A DNA stretch of 18,381 nt, from the NCBI GenBank assembly GCA_965652645.1, contig CBFGXE010000048.1, positions 1-18,381 of the forward strand, written 5' to 3'. Shown one piece after another: positions 8,893 to 14,961 of the stretch; position 1 is the first letter of the stretch, and each line of letters starts with the position of its first letter. The DNA comes from ZC4RG30 sp965652645. Lineage in GTDB: Bacteria; Pseudomonadota; Gammaproteobacteria; Steroidobacterales; Steroidobacteraceae. Both the position numbers and the translations under genes were made by a program. The notes under the pieces were generated by a model. It had not been told where the DNA came from. It saw only the letters and a program-made list of their open reading frames with translations, and made no database searches.

Positions 8893-10199
8893 GCGGCCTC
8901 CTGCGCCGCATCCACGATGCTGCGGCCGCCATGGTCGATCATGTATTCGAACTCGTGCCGGTAGTGCCTGATGAAGCTCTGCACGGGCCACGCCGCGGCG
9001 TCGCCCAGCGCGCAGATGGTGTGGCCCTCGATCTTGTTGGCCACCTGCACCAGCAGGTCGATGTCCTCGCGGCGGCCCTGCCCGGCCATGATGCGCTTCA
9101 GCATGCGGTTGAGCCAGCCGGTGCCCTCGCGGCAGGGCGTGCACTGGCCGCAGGACTCGGACATGTAGAAGCGCGAGAGCCGCTCCAGCACCCGCACCAT
9201 GCAGGTGGTCTCGTCCATCACGATCACGGCGGCCGAGCCGATGGCGGAACCTGCGGCCTTCACCGAGTCGTAGTCCATGTTGGTCTTCATCATGATCTCG
9301 CCCGGCACCACCGGCACGGACGAACCGCCCGGGATCACGGCCTTGATCCTGCGCCCGCCCTTCATGCCGCCGGCGATCTCCAGCAGCTCGGCGAAGGGAA
9401 TGCCCATCGGCAGCTCGTAGTTGCCCGGCTTCGCCACGTGGCCGGACACCGAGAAGATCACCGTGCCGCCGGAATTGGGCACGCCCAGGCCCGCGAACCA
9501 CTCCGCGCCCTTGCGCAGGATGGTCGGCGTCGAGGCGTAGCTCTGCGTGTTGTTGATGGTGGTGGGCTTGCCATACAGGCCGTAGTTGGCCGGGAATGGC
9601 GGCTTGAAGCGCGGCTTGCCCTGCTTGCCCTCGAGCGATTCGAGCAGCGCCGTTTCCTCGCCGCAGATGTACGCCCCGGCACCGACCGCGCAGTAGATGT
9701 CGACGTCGATGCCCGAGCCCTTGATGTCCTTGCCGAGCAGTCCCGCGGCATAGGCCTCCTTCAGGGCAGCCTCGAAGCGCGGGACCGGCTCGCCGAGGAA
9801 TTCGCCGCGGATGTAGTTGTAGCCCACCGTGGCGCCCATGGCGTAGCAGCCGATGGCCATGCCCTCGATGAGCTGGTGCGGGTTGTAGCGCAGGATGTCG
9901 CGGTCGTGGCAGGTGCCGGGCTCCGACTCGTCGGAGTTGCACACGGCGTATTTCTGGCCCGGCGCGTTGCGCGGCATGAAGCTCCACTTCACGCCCGTGG
10001 GGAAGCCCGCGCCGCCGCGGCCACGCAGGCCCGAGGCCTTCACGGTCTCGATGATGGCCTCGCGCGGCGTCTTCTCGGCGAGGATCTTCTCCCACGCCTC
10101 ATAGCCACCGACCTTGCGGTAGTTCTCGAGCTTCCACGACTCGGGGTGCTTCAGGGCCTCGAAGCACACCAGGTTCATCTTGTCGTCCCACTTGCCCAT
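8889..10199 (-). CDS. nuoF: NADH-quinone oxidoreductase subunit F, NADH- and FMN-binding
   Basis: The NADH-oxidising subunit: it binds NADH and FMN and passes electrons to a [4Fe-4S] cluster (N3). 436 residues, standard length. The glycine-rich nucleotide motif GLRGRGGAGFPTG is at 58-70, and the second conserved segment GAGAYICGEETALLESLEG is at 173-191. The cluster ligands are Cys350, 353 and 356 in ESCGQCTPCREGTGW and Cys396 in TICALGDAAAWP. The ATG at 10199 is 2 bp after the nuoE stop, and the TGA overlaps nuoG (ATGA). It forms the electron-input module with NuoE and NuoG. Confidence 0.98.
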   Translation of the reverse strand: MGKWDDKMNLVCFEALKHPESWKLENYRKVGGYEAWEKILAEKTPREAIIETVKASGLRGRGGAGFPTGVKWSFMPRNAPGQKYAVCNSDESEPGTCHDRDILRYNPHQLIEGMAIGCYAMGATVGYNYIRGEFLGEPVPRFEAALKEAYAAGLLGKDIKGSGIDVDIYCAVGAGAYICGEETALLESLEGKQGKPRFKPPFPANYGLYGKPTTINNTQSYASTPTILRKGAEWFAGLGVPNSGGTVIFSVSGHVAKPGNYELPMGIPFAELLEIAGGMKGGRRIKAVIPGGSSVPVVPGEIMMKTNMDYDSVKAAGSAIGSAAVIVMDETTCMVRVLERLSRFYMSESCGQCTPCREGTGWLNRMLKRIMAGQGRREDIDLLVQVANKIEGHTICALGDAAAWPVQSFIRHYRHEFEYMIDHGGRSIVDAAQEAA

Positions 10200-10201
10200 G
10201 C

Positions 10202-10708
10202 TTATTTCAGCTTGTCCAGCACCTCATCGACCTTCGCGGGCGTGAGGTACTCGTGATAGACGTGATCGACCATCATCATCGGCGCGCCGGTGCAGGCGGC
10301 CAGGCACTCTTCCTCGCGCTTGAGGAAGATGCGGCCGTCGGGCGTGCTCTCGCCGGTGGTGATGCCCAGCTTTTTCTCGATGTAGGCGACGATGTCGTCG
10401 GCGCCGTTGAGCATGCAGGAGATGTTGGTGCACACGCTCACGTGGTGCCGGCCGCAGGGCCGCGTCTCGAACATCGAATAGAACGTGGCCACCTCGTAGA
10501 CCTGGATGGGCGGCAACTTCAGGTATTCGGCCACCGCATCCATCAGGTCGGGGGTGAGGTAGCCGTTGTTCTGCTCCTGCGCGAAGCGCAGCGCCGACAG
10601 CACGGCCGAACGCTGGCGCCCTTCGGGGAAGCGCGCCACCCATTCATCGATCTCGTGGCGGGTGTGCTCGTTGAGCAGGGCCGCCTTGCCGGTCACGGGA
10701 GTGCTCAC
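10202..10708 (-). CDS. nuoE: NADH-quinone oxidoreductase subunit E, [2Fe-2S] thioredoxin-like
   Basis: Small peripheral-arm subunit with a thioredoxin-like fold holding one [2Fe-2S] cluster (N1a). 168 residues, typical. The four cluster cysteines are seen as Cys93 and Cys98 in VCTNISCML and Cys135 and Cys139 in EECLAACTGAPMM. The N-terminal helical domain contains ALRFAQEQNNGYLTPDLM and VYEVATFYSMF, both family hallmarks. The start is a GTG at 10708 that overlaps the nuoD stop as GTGA, so initiation probably depends on coupling to nuoD. No good in-frame ATG exists nearby. Confidence 0.97.
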   Translation of the reverse strand: MSTPVTGKAALLNEHTRHEIDEWVARFPEGRQRSAVLSALRFAQEQNNGYLTPDLMDAVAEYLKLPPIQVYEVATFYSMFETRPCGRHHVSVCTNISCMLNGADDIVAYIEKKLGITTGESTPDGRIFLKREEECLAACTGAPMMMVDHVYHEYLTPAKVDEVLDKLK

Positions 10709-11958
10709 CGGTCCACCTCGCCGAACACGATGTCCTGGGTGCCGATCACGGCCACCACGTCGGCCAGCATGTGGCCCTCCACCATTTCGGGCAGCGCCGA
10801 CAGGTGCGCAAAGCCCGGCGCACGACAGTGCAGGCGGTAGGGCTTGTTGGCGCCGTCGGACACGAGGTAAACGCCGAACTCACCCTTCGGGGCCTCCACG
10901 GCGGCGTAGGTCTCGCCGGCGGGCACGCTGTAGCCCTCGGTGAAGAACTTGAAGTGGTGGATCAGCGATTCCATGTCGCCCTTCATCTCCTCGCGCCGCG
11001 GCGCCCGGACCTTGCGGTTGTCGAGCATCACCGGACCGGGGTTGGCACGCAGCCACGCCACGCACTGCTGGATGATGCGGTTGGACTGGCGCATTTCCTC
11101 GACCCGCACCAGGTAGCGGTCGTAGCAGTCGCCGTTCACGCCCACCGGGATGTCGAAGTCCATGTCGGCATAGACCTCATAGGGCTGCTTCTTGCGCAGG
11201 TCCCAGGCGATGCCCGAGCCGCGCAGCATGGGCCCGCTGAAGCCCAGCTGCATGGCGCGCTCCGGGGACACCACGCCGATGTTCACCGTGCGCTGCTTCC
11301 AGATGCGGTTGTCGGTCAGCAGCGTCTCGTATTCATCCACGCAGGCCGGGAAGCGGCGCGTGAAGTCCTCGATGAAGTCGAGCATCGAGCCGCTTCGCGC
11401 CTCGTTCAGCTTGTCGACTTCCTTCTTCGAGCGCCAGCGCGAGGGCTGGTACTTCGGCATGGTGTCGGGCAGGTCGCGGTGCACGCCGCCCGGTCGGTAG
11501 TAGTTGGCATGCATGCGCGTGCCCGAGACCGCCTCGTAGCAGTCCATCAGGTCCTCGCGCTCGCGGAAGCAGAACAGGAACACGCTCATCGCGCCGATGT
11601 CGAGGCCGTGCGCACCCAGCCACATCAGGTGGTTCAGGATGCGGGTGATCTCGTCGAACATGGTGCGGATGTATTGCGCACGCAGCGGCGGGGTGATGCC
11701 CAGCAGCTTCTCGATGGCCAGCACGTAGGCGTGCTCGTTGCACATCATCGACACGTAGTCGAGCCGGTCCATGTAGGGAATGGACTGGTTGAAGGGCTTG
11801 GACTCGGCCAGCTTCTCGGTGCCCCGGTGCAGCAGGCCCACGTGCGGGTCGGCCTTCAGGATGGTCTCGCCATCCATCTCGAGCACGAGGCGCAGCACGC
11901 CGTGCGCCGCCGGGTGCTGCGGGCCGAAGTTGAGCGTGAAATTGCGTATCTCTGCCAT
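10705..11958 (-). CDS. nuoD: NADH-quinone oxidoreductase subunit D
   Basis: 49-kDa subunit homologue that forms the quinone-reduction site with NuoB. 417 residues, exactly the usual size for an unfused NuoD. Conserved elements: GPQHPAAHG (12-20; His19 aligns by pattern with the quinone-pocket histidine), HRGTEKL (44-50), YMDRLDY (62-68; Tyr68 corresponds to the quinone-binding tyrosine), and the C-terminal end DIVFGEVDR. The start chosen is the ATG at 11958, sharing one base with the nuoC stop (TGATG). The open frame upstream, reaching about 12426, is a shadow of nuoC, so NuoC and NuoD are separate proteins here, unlike E. coli. Confidence 0.98.
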   Translation of the reverse strand: MAEIRNFTLNFGPQHPAAHGVLRLVLEMDGETILKADPHVGLLHRGTEKLAESKPFNQSIPYMDRLDYVSMMCNEHAYVLAIEKLLGITPPLRAQYIRTMFDEITRILNHLMWLGAHGLDIGAMSVFLFCFREREDLMDCYEAVSGTRMHANYYRPGGVHRDLPDTMPKYQPSRWRSKKEVDKLNEARSGSMLDFIEDFTRRFPACVDEYETLLTDNRIWKQRTVNIGVVSPERAMQLGFSGPMLRGSGIAWDLRKKQPYEVYADMDFDIPVGVNGDCYDRYLVRVEEMRQSNRIIQQCVAWLRANPGPVMLDNRKVRAPRREEMKGDMESLIHHFKFFTEGYSVPAGETYAAVEAPKGEFGVYLVSDGANKPYRLHCRAPGFAHLSALPEMVEGHMLADVVAVIGTQDIVFGEVDR

Positions 11959-12635
11959 CAGCCAAGCCCCTTGATCTCGGGGTTGTAGCGTTCGTCGTCG
12001 CGGATCACGCGCGGCACCAGCGTGCGCGGCACGATCTGCACCGGCTCGTAGACCACGCGCTGCTTCGCCTCGTCGTAGCGCACCTCGACATTGCCGATCA
12101 GCGGGAAGTCCTTGCGGAAGGGATGCCCGATGAAGCCATAGTCGGTGAGGATGCGGCGCAGGTCCGGATGGCCGGTGAACACAATGCCGTAGAGGTCGAA
12201 TGCCTCGCGCTCGAACCAGTTGGCCGACGGCCAGACCGTGGTGAGCGTGTCGAGCGCCGGCTCCTCGTCGTCCGGGCAGAAGGCACGCAGCGACAGCCGC
12301 TCGTTGTGCCGGATGGAAAGCAGCTGGGAGACCGCGGCGAAGCGCGGCCCCTGGTGGCGACGGCCCTCCCCGCCCCGGTTCACCGCGCGGCCGAAACCGC
12401 TGCGCGTGGCCGTAACGGTGCGCCACTCATCCATGCCGAAGGTGCTGTAGTCCATGCCCGCGAGGTCAACGAGCGTCTCGAATCCGATCTCCTCGCGCAG
12501 CACCGTGGCCACGGCGATGAGGTCGGCGGCGGCCACGTCGTACAGCAGCTCGCCGGTTGCCGATTCGCGCGGCGCCAGCTGCCCGCCGAGGCGCTCCGCG
12601 ATGCGCGCGGCCATCTGCTCCCTGACGGCGCTCAT
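11958..12635 (-). CDS. nuoC: NADH-quinone oxidoreductase subunit C
   Basis: 30-kDa subunit homologue in the connecting part of the complex I peripheral arm. 225 residues. The family signature FEREAFDLYGIVFTGHPDLR, continuing RILTDYGF and GHPFRKDFP, is at about 141-177. Between the N-terminal part (VDLAGMDYSTFG) and the strand RFAAVSQLLSI lies an Arg/Gly-rich insertion at about residues 72-97 that many NuoC proteins lack; similar-length inserts occur in Xanthomonadales as I recall them. The ATG at 12635 overlaps the nuoB stop (ATGA), and the stop shares one base with nuoD. Confidence 0.96.
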   Translation of the reverse strand: MSAVREQMAARIAERLGGQLAPRESATGELLYDVAAADLIAVATVLREEIGFETLVDLAGMDYSTFGMDEWRTVTATRSGFGRAVNRGGEGRRHQGPRFAAVSQLLSIRHNERLSLRAFCPDDEEPALDTLTTVWPSANWFEREAFDLYGIVFTGHPDLRRILTDYGFIGHPFRKDFPLIGNVEVRYDEAKQRVVYEPVQIVPRTLVPRVIRDDERYNPEIKGLG

Positions 12636-13153
12636 CGTGCCTCGACCCCGCCGGACATCACGCTGGTGCGCTGGATCTTTTTCTGCAGCTGGATGATGCC
12701 GTAAAGCAGCGCCTCGGCCGTGGGCGGACAGCCCGGCACATAGACGTCCACGGGCACGATGCGGTCGCAGCCGCGCACCACTGCGTAGCTGTAGTGGTAA
12801 TAGCCGCCGCCATTGGCGCAGGAACCCATCGAGATCACCCAGCGCGGCTCGGGCATCTGGTCGTAGACCTTGCGCAGCGCCGGGGCCATCTTGTTCACCA
12901 GCGTGCCGGCCACGATCATCACGTCGGATTGGCGGGGGCTCGGGCGGAACACCACGCCGAAACGGTCGAGGTCATAGCGCGAGGCACCGGCGTGCATCAT
13001 CTCCACCGCGCAGCAGGCCAGGCCGAAGGTCATGGGCCAGAGCGAACCGGTGCGCGCCCAGGCCACCAGGTTGTCGACCTGCGTGGTGAGGAAACCGCGC
13101 TGGGCAAAGGCCTGCGGATTCTCGGGTGGCAGTTCCACCGCTTCTAGTCCCAC
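12632..13153 (-). CDS. nuoB: NADH-quinone oxidoreductase subunit B, N2 cluster subunit
   Basis: Carries cluster N2, which delivers electrons to quinone. Taken from the GTG at 13153 it is 173 residues. Cluster ligands: the tandem Cys47-Cys48 in GLACCAVEMMH, Cys112 in GSCANGGGYYH, and Cys142 in VPGCPPTAEALLYG. The core is near-invariant for the family. The GTG start is preferred because AAGGGG lies 7 nt upstream and it gives MGLEAVELPPENPQ, a plausible short N-terminal extension. An ATG at 13174 would add seven residues but has no ribosome site. The chosen start overlaps the end of nuoA by 10 bp. The stop overlaps nuoC (ATGA). Confidence 0.95.
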   Translation of the reverse strand: MGLEAVELPPENPQAFAQRGFLTTQVDNLVAWARTGSLWPMTFGLACCAVEMMHAGASRYDLDRFGVVFRPSPRQSDVMIVAGTLVNKMAPALRKVYDQMPEPRWVISMGSCANGGGYYHYSYAVVRGCDRIVPVDVYVPGCPPTAEALLYGIIQLQKKIQRTSVMSGGVEAR

Positions 13154-13512
13154 TCCAGCGCCCCTTTCTTCCATTCGTAGATGAAGCCGATCACCAGGAT
13201 CAGCAGGAAGATGCCCATTGCGATGAGCCCCAGCGTGCCCGTCTCGCTCATGGAGACGGCCCATGGAAACAGGAAGGCGATCTCCAGGTCGAAGACGATG
13301 AAGAGGATGGCCACGAGGTAGTAGCGCACGTCGAAGCGCGCACGGGTGTCCTCGAAGGCCTCGAAGCCGCACTCGTAGGCGGAGAGTTTCTCCGGGTCGC
13401 CACGATGGCGGACGCCCAGCCGCCCGAACAGGTTGCCCAGGCCCAGCAAGGCCACTGCGAGGCCGGTGGCCACGCCGAGGAATATCAGTACCGGTAGATA
13501 ATTGGCGAGCAT
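13144..13512 (-). CDS. nuoA: NADH-quinone oxidoreductase subunit A
   Basis: Small three-helix membrane subunit next to NuoH; its first loop helps close the quinone chamber. 122 residues, usual length. Visible hallmarks: helix 1 (about 5-25), the loop with YECGFEAF (46-53) and RFDVRYYLVAILFIVFDLE (59-77), then AFLFPWA and a third helix at about 92-112. First gene of the nuo operon, with its ATG at 13512. Only a weak GTGGA ribosome-site match lies about 6 nt upstream. The last 10 bp overlap nuoB. The 94-bp leader separates it from the tRNA-Leu gene. Confidence 0.96.
   Translation of the reverse strand: MLANYLPVLIFLGVATGLAVALLGLGNLFGRLGVRHRGDPEKLSAYECGFEAFEDTRARFDVRYYLVAILFIVFDLEIAFLFPWAVSMSETGTLGLIAMGIFLLILVIGFIYEWKKGALEWD
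13161..13166 (-). promoter_or_regulatory. Ribosome binding site deciding the nuoB GTG start
   Basis: AAGGGG on the minus strand, inside the last codons of nuoA, with a 7-nt spacer to the GTG at 13153-13151. It favours this GTG over the upstream ATG at 13174, whose preceding bases show no Shine-Dalgarno match. Confidence 0.55.
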
Positions 13513-13526
13513 CTCGCGTCCACAAC

Positions 13527-13580
13527 AAAACGGGGCTGTCGTCCCCTCACCCGGAGGAGACGCCGCCCCGCGACCGCCCC
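13527..13580 (-). promoter_or_regulatory. G-rich nuo leader with possible attenuator-like hairpin
   Basis: On the minus strand, between the tRNA and nuoA, two copies of GGGGCGG (13574-13580 and 13563-13569) are followed by GGGG-7 nt-CCCC (13532-13546) and then G, four T and GTTG. Either upstream CGGGGC can also pair perfectly over 6 bp with GCCCCG at 13531-13536. A GC stem followed by a short T run resembles an intrinsic terminator, but the T tract is interrupted and the downstream operon must be read, so partial termination or mRNA processing is only a possibility. Confidence 0.25.
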
Positions 13581-13582
13581 GG

Positions 13583-13591
13583 ATTGTAACA
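13583..13591 (-). promoter_or_regulatory. Candidate extended -10 promoter element for the nuo operon
   Basis: Minus-strand TGTTACAAT: TACAAT matches the sigma70 -10 consensus at five of six positions and carries a TGn extension. It lies 16 nt after the tRNA 3' end and would start transcription near 13576, about 60 nt before nuoA. No convincing -35 hexamer is present at 16-18 bp (that DNA is the tRNA 3' end), so this is weak. Confidence 0.3.
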
Positions 13592-13606
13592 AACCATGCA
13601 GATTGA

Positions 13607-13691
13607 TGGTGCCGACGAGGAGATTCGAACTCCTACACCTTGCGGCGCTAGCCCCTCAAGCTAGTGTGTCTACCAATTCCACCACGTCGGC
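13607..13691 (-). tRNA. tRNA-Leu, anticodon GAG
   Basis: 85-nt tRNA with a full cloverleaf. The acceptor stem GCCGACG pairs with CGTCGGC; the discriminator A is followed by an encoded CCA (3' end at 13607). The anticodon stem CTAGC/GCTAG encloses the loop TTGAGGG, giving anticodon GAG, which reads CUC and CUU leucine codons. A long class II variable arm (around CGCAAGG) fits leucine, and the T arm has TTCGAAT between AGGAG and CTCCT. It starts 14 bp after the secG stop, so it is probably cut from a secG-tRNA-nuo transcript. Confidence 0.97.
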
Positions 13692-13705
13692 AATGCAATC
13701 CGTTC

Positions 13706-14083
13706 CTATTCGGCTGGCGGCGCCTGGGGCACCGGCGCCGCATCCGGCGGTGCCGTGGCCTGCGGCACGTCGGCGGGAGCCTGGGGCACCGGAACCTCGC
13801 TGGCGGCGGCTTCGGTGGCCAGGCGCTCCAGCTCGCTCTGCGGCGCGGCAGCGCGCGTGCCCATGTAGGCCAGCGTAAGGCTGGTCACCATGAACACGGT
13901 GGCCAGCACCGCGGTGGCCCGGGACAGCGCCGTGGTCGCGCCGCGTGCGCCGAACACGGTGCCAGAGGCGCCCGCGCCGAAACCCGCACCGGCATCAGCA
14001 CCCTTGCCGCGCTGGACCAGCACCAGCGCCACGATGCAGGTGGCGCTGACGATATGGACGATCATCAGAAGCGTATGCAGCAT
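13706..14083 (-). CDS. secG: Preprotein translocase subunit SecG
   Basis: Auxiliary membrane subunit of the SecYEG protein export channel. 125 residues: helix 1 at about 4-23, the conserved loop VLVQRGKGADAGAGFGAG (21-38) with SGTVFGARG after it, and helix 2 at about 54-74. The rest (about 78-125) is a Pro/Ala-rich hydrophilic tail with two PVPQAP copies, not needed for the core fold. The ATG at 14083 is preceded by AAGGA, which overlaps the tpiA stop codon, so the gene is tightly coupled to tpiA (6-bp gap). Confidence 0.95.
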   Translation of the reverse strand: MLHTLLMIVHIVSATCIVALVLVQRGKGADAGAGFGAGASGTVFGARGATTALSRATAVLATVFMVTSLTLAYMGTRAAAPQSELERLATEAAASEVPVPQAPADVPQATAPPDAAPVPQAPPAE

Positions 14084-14089
14084 TATTCC

Positions 14090-14863
14090 TTACACCTTTG
14101 CGGCCGCCGACCGGATTGCCAGGAATTCCTCGGCGTTCAGGGACGCACCCCCGACCAGTCCGCCATCGACATCCGGCATGCCGAACAATTCGGCGGCATT
14201 GGCGGCCTTGACGCTGCCTCCATAGAGGATGCCAAGGCCGGCCGCGATACTAGCATCGTGCGCGGCCACCCGCCCGCGGATGAAGGCGTGCACGTCCTGC
14301 GCCTGGGCGGGCGAGGCGTTGCGGCCGGTGCCGATGGCCCAGACCGGCTCGTAGGCCACCACGGCACGCGCCAGGGCCGCCACGCCGGAAACCGTGAGCA
14401 CGGCATCCAGCTGCCGCGCCACCACCTCGTGGGTCCGGCCGGCATCGCGATCGGCCAGCGTCTCCCCCACGCACAGCACGGGCACCAGCCCGGCGGCCTG
14501 CGCCGCCACGAACTTGCGCGCCACCAGCGTGTCGTCCTCGCCGTAGAGCGCGCGCCGCTCCGAATGCCCCACCAGCACATGCGTGGCCCCGACATCCACC
14601 AGCATCGCGGCCGAGACTTCACCCGTGAAGGCGCCCTGCGCCTCGGCGCAGACATCCTGCGCGCCCAGTCCGATGCTGGTGCCGGAGAGCTGCCGGGCCA
14701 CTTCCGACAGGTAGACGAAGGGCGGGAAGACCAGGCACTGCGCCGACTCGTCGCCCGCGCCCAGCAGCAATGCTTCCAGCAATGCATGGTTCGCGGCACG
14801 CGAGCCGTGCATCTTCCAGTTGCCGGCCACAATGGGGCGGCGGTTGTTGGCGGGCATGTCCAT
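14090..14863 (-). CDS. tpiA: Triosephosphate isomerase
   Basis: Cytosolic glycolytic and gluconeogenic enzyme interconverting dihydroxyacetone phosphate and glyceraldehyde-3-phosphate. 257 residues. The catalytic set is complete: Asn15 and Lys17 in GNWKMHG, His100 in VGHSERR, and the base Glu172 in AYEPVWAIGTGRNA, which leads into the flexible loop 6; the phosphate-binding GGSVKAANAAEL and GGLVGGASL follow. The ATG at 14863 is used; an in-frame ATG two codons later (14857) is equally possible, and neither has a good ribosome site. A sigma70-like promoter lies just upstream. Confidence 0.97.
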   Translation of the reverse strand: MDMPANNRRPIVAGNWKMHGSRAANHALLEALLLGAGDESAQCLVFPPFVYLSEVARQLSGTSIGLGAQDVCAEAQGAFTGEVSAAMLVDVGATHVLVGHSERRALYGEDDTLVARKFVAAQAAGLVPVLCVGETLADRDAGRTHEVVARQLDAVLTVSGVAALARAVVAYEPVWAIGTGRNASPAQAQDVHAFIRGRVAAHDASIAAGLGILYGGSVKAANAAELFGMPDVDGGLVGGASLNAEEFLAIRSAAAKV

Positions 14864-14899
14864 CAGGTCGTTGCCGGGTGCAGAAGCCGCGGGCGCGCG

Positions 14900-14928
14900 A
14901 TGATAGCGGCGTGGACGGGTTGCCGCAA
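14900..14928 (-). promoter_or_regulatory. Candidate sigma70 promoter for tpiA-secG-tRNA
   Basis: On the minus strand, TTGCGG (14923-14928) is separated by exactly 17 bp from TATCAT (14900-14905), which matches five of six -10 positions; the -35 matches TTG plus little else. Transcription would begin near 14893, about 30 nt before the tpiA ATG. It lies in the 98-bp gap between glmM and tpiA, the widest in the window, which fits a new transcription unit. Confidence 0.45.
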
Positions 14929-14955
14929 ACGCATCGGCAATGGCGCTGGCATTGC
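14920..14955 (-). repeat. Two overlapping inverted repeats upstream of tpiA
   Basis: The first has arms TTGCCG and CGGCAA with a 9-nt spacer (14920-14940). The second has arms GCAATG and CATTGC with a 7-nt spacer (14937-14955). They share four bases, so as RNA hairpins they would be mutually exclusive. The first covers the candidate -35 hexamer of tpiA, so an operator is conceivable. No T tract follows, so a standard intrinsic terminator for glmM is unlikely. Confidence 0.35.
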
Positions 14956-14961
14956 GTGCTC

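Noticed and set aside
7195..8964. A 589-codon open frame on the plus strand
   Set aside because: It is antisense to nuoG, with no recognisable domain and a low-complexity shadow composition.
6715..10095. A possible NuoF-NuoG fusion, since the nuoG frame is open for 1126 codons
   Set aside because: The first 401 codons are out of frame with nuoF and give Arg/Gly/His-rich noise; nuoF is intact in its own frame and overlaps nuoG by ATGA.
10705..12426. A possible NuoCD fusion like that of E. coli
   Set aside because: nuoC has its own stop sharing one base with the nuoD ATG (TGATG); the upstream extension of the nuoD frame is a shadow of nuoC.
13151..13174. ATG at 13174 as the nuoB start
   Set aside because: It lacks a ribosome site and would lengthen the overlap with nuoA to 31 bp, whereas the GTG at 13153 has AAGGGG at ideal spacing.
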